Shown in pieces: positions 9,590 through 18,056 of a stretch of 42,886 nucleotides of DNA (positions are counted from its first letter, which is position 1; each line of letters opens with the position of its first letter). A program made the position numbers and the translations under genes. The stretch covers positions 1 through 42,886 of the forward strand of contig JAURFB010000013.1 of assembly GCA_030827165.1 (NCBI GenBank). The letters run 5' to 3'. The DNA is from Marivivens sp. GTDB taxonomy: Bacteria > Pseudomonadota > Alphaproteobacteria > Rhodobacterales > Rhodobacteraceae. Under the pieces are notes generated by a model. It saw only the letters and a program-made list of their open reading frames with translations. It searched no databases and was not told the origin of the DNA.

Positions 9590-9609
9590 TATTATGTCCA
9601 TACATAATA
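9590..9609. promoter_or_regulatory. Palindromic operator between hutI and hutF, probably bound by HutC
   Basis: TATTATGTCCATACATAATA is a perfect inverted repeat: 8-bp arms TATTATGT and ACATAATA separated by CCAT. It is centred in the only gap between the divergent hutIHGU operon and hutF, so one site can control both. GntR/HutC-type repressors bind TATGT...ACATA-type palindromes and are released by urocanate in characterised species. The assignment to the HutC coded at 10993-11688 is inferred from position and motif type. Confidence 0.75.
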
Positions 9610-9628
9610 TCTGTCAAGGTTGGCTGAG

Positions 9629-10996
9629 ATGACGAAACTCTGGGCACGGCAAGCTCTTCTGGCAAACGGTTGGGCCAAGGATGTGGCCATTGAAATCGGG
9701 GCGGACGGGCGCATTGCTTCGGTCGTCCCCGATAGCTCGGCGCAGGGTCAGACGGTCGATTGCCTTGTTCCTGCCCCCGCAAATTCCCACTCCCACGCCT
9801 TCCAGCGGGCAATGGCGGGCCTGACCGAGCGGCGCGGTCAGAATGCTTCCGACAGCTTCTGGACATGGCGCACGCTCATGTATCGCTTTCTCGACCAGAT
9901 CACCCCCGATCAGGTCGAAGCCATTGCCGCTTTCGTGCAGATGGAGATGCTCGAGGCGGGCTATGGGGCGAGTGTCGAGTTCCACTACCTGCACCATCAA
10001 CCCGACGGCCAGCCCTATGACAATATCGCCGAAATGTCGGAGCGGATCGCCGCCGCCGCCGCCAGCCAAAGCGGCATCGGCCTAACGCTCCTTCCGGTGC
10101 ACTACCAATACGGCGGCTGCGACAAGCGCGCCCTCGGACCGGGCCAGCGGCGTTTTGGCAACGATCCCGAGCGCTTCGCTCGCCTTCACGAGGCCGCCGG
10201 TGCTGCGCTGGGCGGCTTGCCTTCGGACACCGTTCTGGGCATCGCCCCCCATTCGCTTCGAGCGGTCGCGCCTGAACACCTCGCTCAAACCGCCGCCCTC
10301 GCGGGCAGCGGCCCCGTGCATATGCACCTCGCCGAACAGATCGCCGAAATGGATGAAGTCTTGTCTTTTCGCGGAGCGCGACCGGTCGAATGGGCGCTCG
10401 GAAATATCGATCTCGGGCCTAATTGGTGTCTAATCCACTGCACCCAGATGCAGCCCCACGAGACAGAAAGCCTTGCCCGTACTGGAGCTGTCGCTGGCCT
10501 TTGCCCGCTCACCGAAGCAAGCCTTGGCGACGGGATATTTGACGGTGTGCGCTGGCTCAATTCCGGCGGCGCGATCTCGCTTGGGTCCGACAGCAACATC
10601 CGCATCTCGCTTGCCGAGGAGATCCGCCAGCTCGATACCACCCAGCGCTTGCGCGACCATACCCGCGCGGCGCTTGCAACGCCCGATCTATCAACCGGCC
10701 GCCGTATTTTCGAGGCATCCGCCAAGGGCGGCGCCCAAGCGGCCGGACGCGGCGCTGGCGTCATTGCCGAGGGCAACTGGGCCGACCTGTTGGCGTTTGA
10801 CATGGGCCACCCCGATCTATCCGGCCTGCACGGCGACACGGTGATCGACATCTTCGCCTTTGCCGGCGGCACGGGGATGATTGGCGAAGTCTGGTCCGCT
10901 GGGCGGCATCTGGTGCGTGGCGGCGAACACATCAACCGCGCTGCCATCACCTCAGCCTATCGCAAAGCCGTGTCGGCGTTGCGCGACGGGCTCTAA
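9629..10996 (+). CDS. hutF: Formimidoylglutamate deiminase
   Basis: HutF deiminates N-formimino-L-glutamate to N-formyl-L-glutamate plus ammonia, supplying the HutG substrate. The protein (455 residues from ATG 9629) is an amidohydrolase with H54 and H56 in NSHSHAFQRAMAGL, then VEFHYLHHQ, HMHLAEQIAEMDE, CLIHCTQM and the catalytic-site Asp in SLGSDSNIRIS. ATG 9629 is preferred over an in-frame TTG at 9620, because AAGG at 9616-9619 has proper spacing only for the ATG. It is transcribed divergently from hutI, and its stop overlaps the convergent hutC stop by four bases. Confidence 0.94.
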   Translation: MTKLWARQALLANGWAKDVAIEIGADGRIASVVPDSSAQGQTVDCLVPAPANSHSHAFQRAMAGLTERRGQNASDSFWTWRTLMYRFLDQITPDQVEAIAAFVQMEMLEAGYGASVEFHYLHHQPDGQPYDNIAEMSERIAAAAASQSGIGLTLLPVHYQYGGCDKRALGPGQRRFGNDPERFARLHEAAGAALGGLPSDTVLGIAPHSLRAVAPEHLAQTAALAGSGPVHMHLAEQIAEMDEVLSFRGARPVEWALGNIDLGPNWCLIHCTQMQPHETESLARTGAVAGLCPLTEASLGDGIFDGVRWLNSGGAISLGSDSNIRISLAEEIRQLDTTQRLRDHTRAALATPDLSTGRRIFEASAKGGAQAAGRGAGVIAEGNWADLLAFDMGHPDLSGLHGDTVIDIFAFAGGTGMIGEVWSAGRHLVRGGEHINRAAITSAYRKAVSALRDGL

Positions 10997-11688
10997 TAGC
11001 GCGTCGTCATCCGATGGCCGGGGCGATAAACAAGCCGGACATAGGTCACCGCCTGATCCTGCCACCATGTCGAGCGTTCAAGCTGGAACAGCGGATCCCC
11101 CGGTGAACAGCTCAGGTTATTGGCAAGTGCCTGATCAGCTGTAGCCGCAGAAAAGCTGATCTCAGCATCCGAAAAAGGAACCGCCGCCACAAGCCATTCG
11201 TTCGGCCCCAGCACAGAGAAATCTGCCTCTCGCGCCTCAGGCAAAAGCGCAAGATTGATCCAGCGATCCTCGAACTGATAGGGGCTTCCGTCTGCGAAAT
11301 GCATACAGACAAGGTGCAATACCTCGGTCTTTGCATCGAGTTTGAGCCGAGCCCGCAGCCAATCGGGCGCAACTTCGACCGCTGAAGAAATCAAGGCATA
11401 GCGATAGGATTGCCCCTGATCTTCGATCTCGCGCCGCACGAGCGGAATATCGAACCGGGCCCGCCGCAGGGGCGACATCCGAACCTTCGATCCCGCCTTG
11501 CGTTTGCGCTCGATAATGCCTTCCTCCGCCAGCTCACGCATCGCCCGGTTCACCGTTGCCCGAGCGACCCCATAGCTCGCGGCAAGCTCGATCTCATTGG
11601 GTATCGAAGCGCCCGGCCGCCAATCCCCCTTGGTTATCTTGCGAAGAATGTCGGCCTTGATGTCGCGATAGGTGGTATGTTGCGGCAA
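10993..11688 (-). CDS. hutC: GntR-family histidine utilisation repressor HutC
   Basis: The 231-residue protein has an N-terminal winged helix-turn-helix of GntR type (about residues 8-72: GASIPNEIELAASYGVARAT then VNRAMRELAEEGIIER). A C-terminal UTRA ligand-binding domain follows (about 90-230: HFADGSPYQFEDRWINL, LVYRPGHRM). HutC proteins repress hut genes and are released by urocanate. The start is TTG 11688, supported by GAGGG about 8 bases upstream. The gene is convergent and four-base overlapping with hutF, and divergent from pxpB. Three repeats resembling hut operator half-sites sit in its upstream gap, suggesting autoregulation. Confidence 0.92.
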   Translation of the reverse strand: MPQHTTYRDIKADILRKITKGDWRPGASIPNEIELAASYGVARATVNRAMRELAEEGIIERKRKAGSKVRMSPLRRARFDIPLVRREIEDQGQSYRYALISSAVEVAPDWLRARLKLDAKTEVLHLVCMHFADGSPYQFEDRWINLALLPEAREADFSVLGPNEWLVAAVPFSDAEISFSAATADQALANNLSCSPGDPLFQLERSTWWQDQAVTYVRLVYRPGHRMTTRY

Positions 11689-11714
11689 TTTCCAGACCCT
11701 CGCGAAGCAAACGC

Positions 11715-11755
11715 AGACATAATGGCGACTTTATAGACATATTCCTAGACATATT
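11715..11755. promoter_or_regulatory. Three hut-operator-like half-sites between hutC and pxpB
   Basis: AGACATAAT (11715-11723), AGACATATT (11735-11743) and AGACATATT (11747-11755) are direct repeats. Read on the minus strand the first is ATTATGTCT, whose first eight bases are identical to the left arm region ATTATGTC of the hutI-hutF palindrome; the other two differ by one base. They lie 27-67 bp upstream of hutC and about 124-164 bp upstream of pxpB, so they could serve hutC autoregulation and perhaps pxp control. Confidence 0.45.
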
Positions 11756-11878
11756 GCAGGGGCTACCCTTGCGGCAATCTGTTTCATGCGTCGAACGATG
11801 AGGCTCTGGACGGCTCGGAGTTGACCCCACCTCGATCCCCGCGCTCTATGCGAAGCGGATCAACAAAAGCGCCTACGG

Positions 11879-12631
11879 ATGACCGGCCCCAAGGCACAGA
11901 CGCCCGCTCACGAGATCCTGCCACTCGGGCAGGATTGCGTCCTCGTGCGCTTTGCCCGCAAGCCGGACCTATCCGCTCTTTCGGCGGCGCAAAGGTTTCG
12001 GGCGGTCATTGCCGGCCAACAGCATTCCGAAATCACTGAGGTCGCACCATCACTGGCCTCTGTGCTTCTCCGGTTTGATCCGGGGGCAACACCTCGCGCC
12101 CGGATCGAGGTGATTGTCCAAAAGGCCTTGGCTGAATTGGGCCCTGATGCCGACCTTCCGGCGCCCACCCGCCGCTGGCATCTGCCCGTTGCTTTCGGCG
12201 CAGACGCAGGCCCCCAACTCGCAGAAGCTGCGGCGCTTGCCGGCCTGACCCAAGAGGCCGCAGTCCGGCAAATGGTCGAGGCTGATCTGCGCGTCCTTGC
12301 CATCGGCTTTGCCCCCGGTCAGCCCTATATCGGCCTACTCCCAGACAACTGGAACCTGCCGCGCCTGTCGCAACTGACGCCTAAAGTTCCGGCCGGAGCA
12401 CTTGTGGTCGCTGTGCGCCAGCTCGTGCTCTTCTGCAACGGCAGCACGACAGGCTGGCGCCAGATCGGCCAAACCGGCTTTCGTCCGTTTTGGCCCCATA
12501 GCTCGACCCCGTTCCGCCTCGAGGTTGGCGATGCGATTCGAATCGAGCATGTTTCTCAAATGGACCTCGCAGCGCTCGCCCCTGAAAGAACCGAGGGTCT
12601 GGGTGGAGCATGGCTGGAAAAAACGCGATGA
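11879..12631 (+). CDS. pxpB: 5-oxoprolinase subunit PxpB (KipI family)
   Basis: A 250-residue protein of the allophanate hydrolase subunit 1 / KipI family: an N-terminal domain beginning ILPLGQDCVLVRF, then a cyclophilin-like C-terminal domain with LAIGFAPGQPYIGLLP (family form GFxPGFxYLxGLP) and STTGWRQIGQTGF. With PxpC and PxpA it forms the ATP-dependent 5-oxoprolinase that cleaves pyroglutamate to glutamate. The order pxpB-pxpC-pxpA, with a four-base overlap and then a one-base gap, supports this over a sporulation-kinase-inhibitor role. The sequence is rather diverged around the GxxPG motif. The ATG at 11879 lies 190 bp from the divergent hutC start. Confidence 0.85.
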   Translation: MTGPKAQTPAHEILPLGQDCVLVRFARKPDLSALSAAQRFRAVIAGQQHSEITEVAPSLASVLLRFDPGATPRARIEVIVQKALAELGPDADLPAPTRRWHLPVAFGADAGPQLAEAAALAGLTQEAAVRQMVEADLRVLAIGFAPGQPYIGLLPDNWNLPRLSQLTPKVPAGALVVAVRQLVLFCNGSTTGWRQIGQTGFRPFWPHSSTPFRLEVGDAIRIEHVSQMDLAALAPERTEGLGGAWLEKTR

Positions 12632-13650
12632 CCCCCACTCTGCAAATTCTCCGCGCCGGTCCGCAGATGACGGTTCAGGATCTGGGCCGCCCAGCCCTGA
12701 CCGCGCGAGGACTTGCCACGGGTGGCGCGGCCGATCGCACGGCCCTTGCAGAAGCGGCGGCGCTCTTGAACTTAGCTCATTTCCCGGCGGCCATCGAAAT
12801 GGCGGGCATGGGGGGCGAATTTGCTGTCACATTGCCGACCCGAATCGCCCTCACCGGCGCACCGATGCGCGCCAAGGTCGATGCCAAAGAGATTGGCTGG
12901 AACCAGACCCACCTCATTTTGCCGGGGCAGAGGCTTTCGATCGGCGGGGCGCTTTCGGGGGTCTATGGCTACCTAGCGACAGCGGGCGGCATTGCCACCG
13001 AGCCGGTTCTAGGAAGCCGCTCGACGCACCTTGTTGGAAATATCGGCCAGATCCTTGCCGCGGGTGATGGCTTGATCTTGGGGCCGGACCCCACGCCAAA
13101 CGCTCCAACGGTTCGAATTACCCCCGAACCCCGCTTCTCGGGTGGCGCTGTTCGGATGATGCCTGGCCCGCAAACCGGGCTTTTCGAGAAGGCCGAGCTT
13201 GCGCGTTTTCTGGCGTCGGAGTTTGCCCGCGGCGCCGCTTCAAACCGGCAGGGCGTGAGGCTCGAGCACGGGGGTGCACCATTTCAGGCAGGCGAAGCGG
13301 CAGGCTTGGCTTCCGATTTCATCGCCGTCGGTGACGTCCAGATGACAGGCGATGGCGTGCCCTATGTCCTTCTTTCCGAATGTCAGACGATGGGCGGCTA
13401 TCCCCGCATCGGAACAGTCATCGGAGCCGATCTCTCCCGCATTGCCCAGTTATCCCTTGGCGGACGGGTCCGGTTCACATTGATCAGCGTTGAGGAGGCC
13501 GATCGCCTCTATCGCTCGCCCGCGCAAATGATCGCCGAGGCGAAAAGCCGCGTCGCGCCATTGGTTCGCGATCCAAGCGAGATTTCGGATTTGCTTGGGT
13601 ATCAGCTCATCGGCGGCGTAGTCTCGGGGCGGGACGAAGAGGAATACTAG
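12628..13650 (+). CDS. pxpC: 5-oxoprolinase subunit PxpC (KipA / carboxyltransferase-domain family)
   Basis: About 340 residues of the biotin-dependent carboxyltransferase-like / KipA family. The N-terminus has the hallmark GPQMTVQDLGRPALTARGLA followed by GGAADR (family: TTVQDLGRxGxxxxGxxxxGAMD). Later come YGYLATAGGIATEPVLGSRS, the ASNRQGVRLEH element and the C-terminal DGVPYVLLSECQTMGGYPRI. ATG 12628 overlaps the pxpB stop (ATGA) and is my preferred start; ATG 12610 in the same frame is an alternative. It is the second subunit of the PxpABC 5-oxoprolinase. Confidence 0.87.
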   Translation: MTPTLQILRAGPQMTVQDLGRPALTARGLATGGAADRTALAEAAALLNLAHFPAAIEMAGMGGEFAVTLPTRIALTGAPMRAKVDAKEIGWNQTHLILPGQRLSIGGALSGVYGYLATAGGIATEPVLGSRSTHLVGNIGQILAAGDGLILGPDPTPNAPTVRITPEPRFSGGAVRMMPGPQTGLFEKAELARFLASEFARGAASNRQGVRLEHGGAPFQAGEAAGLASDFIAVGDVQMTGDGVPYVLLSECQTMGGYPRIGTVIGADLSRIAQLSLGGRVRFTLISVEEADRLYRSPAQMIAEAKSRVAPLVRDPSEISDLLGYQLIGGVVSGRDEEEY

Positions 13651-13651
13651 G

Positions 13652-14422
13652 ATGGTCACACGGGTGGATCTAAACTCCGACATGGGCGAGGGCTATGGCC
13701 CTTGGAAGATGGGCGATGATGACGCGCTTCTCGATGTAGTCACCTCGGCCAATATCGCCTGCGGCTTTCACGCGGGTGATGCGGATGTGATGGCCCGCAC
13801 GATGAAGATCGCTTCGGAACGCGGTGTCGGCATCGGCGCGCATCCGGGCTTTGCCGATACCCAAGGCTTCGGCCGCCGCCGGATCGACCTTTCGCATGAC
13901 GAGCTTGCCAACCTCGTCGCTTTTCAACTGGGTGCCGCGCAGGCGATGGCGCGGCTTGTCGGGGCCGAGGTGCGGCACCTCAAGCTGCACGGGGCGCTCG
14001 CCAATATGGCGTCCGAGAATGCCGCCATGGCCGAGGCCTGCTATCGCGCGGCGCTTACGGTCGATCCCGAGATCATCATCGTCGTCCTTGCCGCGACCGA
14101 GATGGAGCGCGTGGTGCGCGATCTGGGCTGCAACTGGGCCGGCGAGATCTTTGCCGACCGCGCCTATAACGACGACGCGACCCTTGTTGATCGGCGCAAG
14201 CCCGGCGCAGTGATCCATGATGGCGAGGCGGCGGCCGAACGGATGCTCAAGATGCTAGCCGCCGATGCGATCATCACCGAAAGCGGTCACTATATCCCCA
14301 CGCGCATCGACACGATCTGCCTGCATGGCGATACACCCGGCGCGGCGCAGATGGCGCACGTGATCCGCGAGAGGCTCATCGCGGGCGGCATCACGATCGA
14401 ACGCTTCGCCGCCCGAAAATAG
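13652..14422 (+). CDS. pxpA: 5-oxoprolinase subunit PxpA (LamB/YcsF family)
   Basis: The 256-residue protein is a textbook LamB/YcsF member. It begins VDLNSDMGEGYGPWKMGDDD, continues with SANIACGFHAGDADVM, GIGAHPGFADTQGFGRR and VRHLKLHGALANMA, and ends with TICLHGDTPGAAQMA. The His/Asp residues in GFHAGD and AHPGF are the probable catalytic or metal site. PxpA with PxpBC hydrolyses 5-oxoproline to glutamate at the cost of ATP. The ATG starts one base after the pxpC stop with a GGAA-type ribosome binding site inside the pxpC end. Confidence 0.93.
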   Translation: MVTRVDLNSDMGEGYGPWKMGDDDALLDVVTSANIACGFHAGDADVMARTMKIASERGVGIGAHPGFADTQGFGRRRIDLSHDELANLVAFQLGAAQAMARLVGAEVRHLKLHGALANMASENAAMAEACYRAALTVDPEIIIVVLAATEMERVVRDLGCNWAGEIFADRAYNDDATLVDRRKPGAVIHDGEAAAERMLKMLAADAIITESGHYIPTRIDTICLHGDTPGAAQMAHVIRERLIAGGITIERFAARK

Positions 14423-14429
14423 GCTCTAG

Positions 14430-15797
14430 CTAGGCCCCAAGCCGCTCCAAGAGCTTGCAATAGGCGATCTGGCCATTGCGATAGCTCGACAGGCGATAGA
14501 ACTCGTTCGGTGCGTGGATGTTCTCGTCATCAAGGCCAAAGGCCATGACCGCGCCATGCACGCCAAGCTCTTTGAGGAGAAGCGTCATCACCGGGATCGA
14601 GCCGCCGGTGCGGACAATGTAGGGATCGCGGCCGTAGACTTCCTTGAGGACTTCGTTCACCGCCGCCGTTGCGTTATGCCCATTCGGCACAAGGAACGGA
14701 TCGGCATTGCCCGGCAACCGCTCTACCGAGACCCGCAGGCCCTTGGGCGTGAGGCTCTCGATATGCGCCTTCAGAAGCGCATAGATCTTGTCCGGCGTCT
14801 GGTTGGCGACAAGGCGGCAGGTGATCTTGGCCTTGGCCTCGCGCGGCAGCACGGTCTTGATGCCGCCACCCTGATAACCGCCCCAAAGCCCGTTGATTTC
14901 AAGCGTCGGCCGCGCCCAGAGGTTCTCGCGGGTGCTATAGCCCTCCTCGCCAAACACATCCGGCACCCCAAGCTCGTCGATATATTCCGACTCGTCAAAG
15001 GGCGCGCGGGCAATGGCCTCGCGATCCTCCACCGTCAGGTCGATCACATCTTCATAGAAGCCCGGGACATTGATCCGCCCATCACGCCCCTTCAGCTCGG
15101 CGATGATCTGCGACAGCCCGTGCAGCGCATTGGCCACGCCGCCGCCGTGCATCCCCGAGTGAAGGTCGGATCTCGCACCGGTGACTGTTACCTCGCAACC
15201 GACGAGGCCCTTGAGGCCCAGAAGGAGGTTGGGCTCGGTCTCGCTCCACTGGCCGCCGTCGGCCGATATGATCATGTCGGCCTTCAGCATCTTGCTATTG
15301 GCGTTGATAAAGGGGGCGAGGGTGGGCGAGCCAATCTCTTCCTGCCCTTCAAAGAAGAACTTCACATTGACCGGCAGCTTTCCGGTTGTCTTGAGCAGCG
15401 CCTCGGCGGCGATGATCGGGGTCATCATCCCGCCCTTGTCGTCGGATGCACCGCGGCCATAGATCCGGTCGTCGCGCAGGGCCGCCTCAAACGGCGGCGT
15501 GTCCCACAGATCGAAGGGCTCGGCGGGCTGCACGTCGAAATGGCCGTAGAGAAGCACGGTCGGCTTGTCGGCTCCGGCATGAAGCCAGTCACCATAAACT
15601 ACCGGATGCCCGGCGGTCGGATACATGGCGACGTTCTCGGCCCCCGCCGCCTTGAGACGGGTGACAACCCACTCGCCCGCGGCTTCGACATCCGGCATAT
15701 GCTCGGGCTTGGCCGAGACTGAAGGGATCCGCACAAGATCCCGCAGCTCTTCAACAAACCTATTCTGATTGGCGCTCAGATAGTCTTCCCAGTTCAT
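14430..15797 (-). CDS. M20-family metallopeptidase (dipeptidase-like)
   Basis: The 455-residue protein has the M20 metal site: H86 in LLYGHFDVQP, D119 in GRGASDDKG, the general base E153 and ligand E154 in FEGQEEIGS, an Asp in ISADGGQ, and a late His in DDENIHAPNE. The dimerisation lid domain follows GARSDLHSG. Closest named relatives are carnosinase-like or succinyl-diaminopimelate-desuccinylase-like dipeptidases; the substrate cannot be read from sequence. It lacks a signal peptide, so it acts in the cytoplasm. It converges on pxpA with 7 bp between stops; a link to peptide or amino acid salvage next to hut and pxp is plausible but unproven. GGGGAGAG precedes the ATG. Confidence 0.88.
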   Translation of the reverse strand: MNWEDYLSANQNRFVEELRDLVRIPSVSAKPEHMPDVEAAGEWVVTRLKAAGAENVAMYPTAGHPVVYGDWLHAGADKPTVLLYGHFDVQPAEPFDLWDTPPFEAALRDDRIYGRGASDDKGGMMTPIIAAEALLKTTGKLPVNVKFFFEGQEEIGSPTLAPFINANSKMLKADMIISADGGQWSETEPNLLLGLKGLVGCEVTVTGARSDLHSGMHGGGVANALHGLSQIIAELKGRDGRINVPGFYEDVIDLTVEDREAIARAPFDESEYIDELGVPDVFGEEGYSTRENLWARPTLEINGLWGGYQGGGIKTVLPREAKAKITCRLVANQTPDKIYALLKAHIESLTPKGLRVSVERLPGNADPFLVPNGHNATAAVNEVLKEVYGRDPYIVRTGGSIPVMTLLLKELGVHGAVMAFGLDDENIHAPNEFYRLSSYRNGQIAYCKLLERLGA

Positions 15798-16187
15798 CGG
15801 ACTCTCCCCTGTTTTGACGCGAGCCTATGAGGAATGTCATTGGCAGTCCACTTCACATAGTCTGACTGAATATCAACAAAAGGCTGCAAAAGCCCTCGGT
15901 TTACACAACTTGAAGCACAGGATGGTTGTCGCTATGCAAGATCACAAGAAATGCTGCTTATGTTGAAGCCCCGAGCCGCTGAGAGAGAAGGTTTATACCA
16001 GATTCTTTAACATTCTTGTCTCGTGATGAGAGCATGTACCCGGTTGGATAAAAAACTTAAAGCTGTCGTAGTTCCTTCAAGGCCGGTCGGCGAGAAACTG
16101 GACAGAGCCTGGGCCATGCGTCATTGTCACTATCGCGCTGGCCCGGATTGCAGATAGAGCCAAGGTCGCGCAAAAGAGGCAAGATTT
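15798..16187. other. 390-bp intergenic gap, somewhat AT-richer; no gene recognised
   Basis: It holds the divergent upstream regions of the M20 peptidase and ynjF. No open frame with coding character, no tRNA and no convincing hairpin terminator was found. The middle part (about 15880-16075) is richer in A+T than its flanks. Confidence 0.5.
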
Positions 16188-16811
16188 TTGGGAATCCTCA
16201 TGCTCGATGCCGCTGCCCGCAGATTGATAGATCCGCCCCTCGAGGCGCTGGGACGTCGCCTGGCGACTCATGGCGTCGGGGCAGACGCAGTTACCCTGAT
16301 TGGCCTCCTAATGGGGCTGTTGTCAGCGGCGTTTATTGTGGCGGGACTCTATTCGTTGGCGCTAGTGTTTCTATTCGCCTCGCGGCTGGCCGACGGCCTC
16401 GATGGCGCCATCGCCCGCGCCGGCCGATCGACCGACTTCGGCGGCTATCTCGACATAACGGCCGATTTTCTTTTTTACGGATCTGTGCCGCTGGCCTTCA
16501 TATTTGCCGATCCGGCAACCAACGGTGCGGCGGGTGGATTTCTCCTTGCGTCTTTCTACGTCAATGGCGCAACCTTCCTCGGGTTTTCGGTTCTGGCCGA
16601 GCGCCACAAAATGAAGACCGAAGTTCATGGCAAAAAGTCCCTCTACTTCTCCGATGGGATTTTGGAGGGCACAGAAACCATTTTGTTTTTTGTTCTAATT
16701 TGCCTTTGGCCAACCAATTTCCAAGTTTTTGCATGGCTATTTGGCTCGTTGTGTTTTCTCACGGCGCTGATGCGAGTGCTTGGTGCGCGAAAGATCTTCG
16801 GAAAGGACTGA
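16188..16811 (+). CDS. ynjF: YnjF-like CDP-alcohol phosphatidyltransferase family protein
   Basis: A 207-residue integral membrane protein with about six hydrophobic segments. It carries the complete CDP-alcohol phosphotransferase motif D69-x2-D72-G73-x2-A76-R77-x7-G85-x3-D89-x3-D93 (in LADGLDGAIARAGRSTDFGG and then YLDITADF), which binds metal ions and CDP-lipid. Such enzymes transfer a phosphatidyl group from CDP-diacylglycerol to an alcohol; the acceptor here is unknown. TTG 16188 is supported by AGAGG 8 bases upstream; ATG 16200 is an alternative. It stands one base before ynjB, and E. coli also groups ynjF with ynjBCD, so the name follows both domain and context. Confidence 0.82.
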   Translation: MGILMLDAAARRLIDPPLEALGRRLATHGVGADAVTLIGLLMGLLSAAFIVAGLYSLALVFLFASRLADGLDGAIARAGRSTDFGGYLDITADFLFYGSVPLAFIFADPATNGAAGGFLLASFYVNGATFLGFSVLAERHKMKTEVHGKKSLYFSDGILEGTETILFFVLICLWPTNFQVFAWLFGSLCFLTALMRVLGARKIFGKD

Positions 16812-16812
16812 T

Positions 16813-18015
16813 ATGCGTCTCGCATATACACTGGCGGCGGCTTTGGCTGCACCTCAGGCTTCTCTTGCTGCCAATCCCGTCGATTGGCCATCGGTTCTGT
16901 CCGAGGCTCGAGGGCAGACCGTATATTGGAATGCCTGGGGCGGCTCGGAGGCCACCAACGCCTTCATCGGCTGGGTTGGGGATCGTGTCGAGGCTGACTA
17001 TGGCGTTTCGCTCGTCCATGTGAAGCTGAGTGATACCGCTGACGCCGTGAGCCGCGTGCTAGCGGAGCGGGCTGCGGGCATCGACGAGGGCGGGGCGATC
17101 GATCTTATTTGGATCAACGGCGCAAATTTCGCGGCGATGAAGTCTGAGGGACTGCTTTTCGGTCCCTTTGCTGAAAACCTGCCGAACTGGGCCTTTGTAG
17201 ATGGTGAGGGCAAGACCGTAACCACCGATTTCACCGTGCCGACTGACGGCTATGAAAGCCCTTGGGCGATGGCGCAGGTGGTTTTCATGCGGGATACCGC
17301 CGATCTGCCCGATGCACCGGGGTCGGCTGCCGAGATCCTCGACTGGGCCACCGCCCATCCGGGCCGCTTCACCTATCCCCAGCCGCCCGATTTCCTCGGA
17401 ACGACCTTCCTCAAGCAGATGCTTGTCGATCTTACCAATGATGCCTTGGCCCTCGCAGCCGCGCCAGAAAGTGATGCCGCCTATGAGGTCGTGACCGCCC
17501 CGCTCTGGGCCTATCTCGATGCGTTGACGCCGCATCTCTGGCGCTCGGGCCGGGCCTATCCGGCGACCGGACCCGCACAACTTCAGCTGATCTACGACAA
17601 CGAGATCGACCTAGCGATTTCCTTCAGTCCCGGCGAGGCCACCGCCGCCATTTCGAACGGGCTATTGCCCGACACAGTTCGCACATCGGTTCTCGCCAAG
17701 GGCACCATCGGCAACGCCTCTTTCCTGGCCATTCCCTACAACGCCAATGCCGCCGCCGGTGCGATGGTCGTGGCTGATTTCCTCCTGTCGTCCGAGGCGC
17801 AACTGCGCGCGCAGGATCCGGCAATCCTCGGCTATGGCACCGTGCTCGACATGGCGAAACTGCCCGATGCCGACCGCGCCGCCTTTGATGCGCTCGACCT
17901 TGGCATCGCCACCCTGAGCCCCGCCGAGCTTGGCACCGCACAGCCTGAGCCGCACCCCGACTGGATGACCCGCATCGCCGCCGACTGGCAGCACCGCTAT
18001 GGCGCGGGCCTCTAG
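16813..18015 (+). CDS. ynjB: YnjB-like ABC transporter substrate-binding protein
   Basis: About 400 residues, starting with a signal peptide (MRLAYTLAAALAAPQASLAA) and continuing NPVDWPSVLSEARGQTVYWN, then AWGGSEATNAFIGWV. The family is the YnjB/ThiB-like periplasmic binding proteins (extracellular solute-binding family 1). DLIWINGANFAAMK and GPAQLQLIYDNEIDLAISFS are typical. ATG 16813 follows the ynjF stop by one base and gives the signal peptide; an upstream ATG at 16780 would sit inside ynjF. It should deliver an unidentified ligand to YnjC/YnjD. The YnjBCD ligand has not, to my knowledge, been established. Confidence 0.87.
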   Translation: MRLAYTLAAALAAPQASLAANPVDWPSVLSEARGQTVYWNAWGGSEATNAFIGWVGDRVEADYGVSLVHVKLSDTADAVSRVLAERAAGIDEGGAIDLIWINGANFAAMKSEGLLFGPFAENLPNWAFVDGEGKTVTTDFTVPTDGYESPWAMAQVVFMRDTADLPDAPGSAAEILDWATAHPGRFTYPQPPDFLGTTFLKQMLVDLTNDALALAAAPESDAAYEVVTAPLWAYLDALTPHLWRSGRAYPATGPAQLQLIYDNEIDLAISFSPGEATAAISNGLLPDTVRTSVLAKGTIGNASFLAIPYNANAAAGAMVVADFLLSSEAQLRAQDPAILGYGTVLDMAKLPDADRAAFDALDLGIATLSPAELGTAQPEPHPDWMTRIAADWQHRYGAGL

Positions 18016-18056
18016 CGCGGCTTGACAGGCAAGGACCGGCGCGGGGAGATACCGGC

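Noticed and set aside
11821-12039. 72-residue frame overlapping the pxpB start
   Set aside because: Out of frame with pxpB, rich in Arg/Pro, without family similarity.
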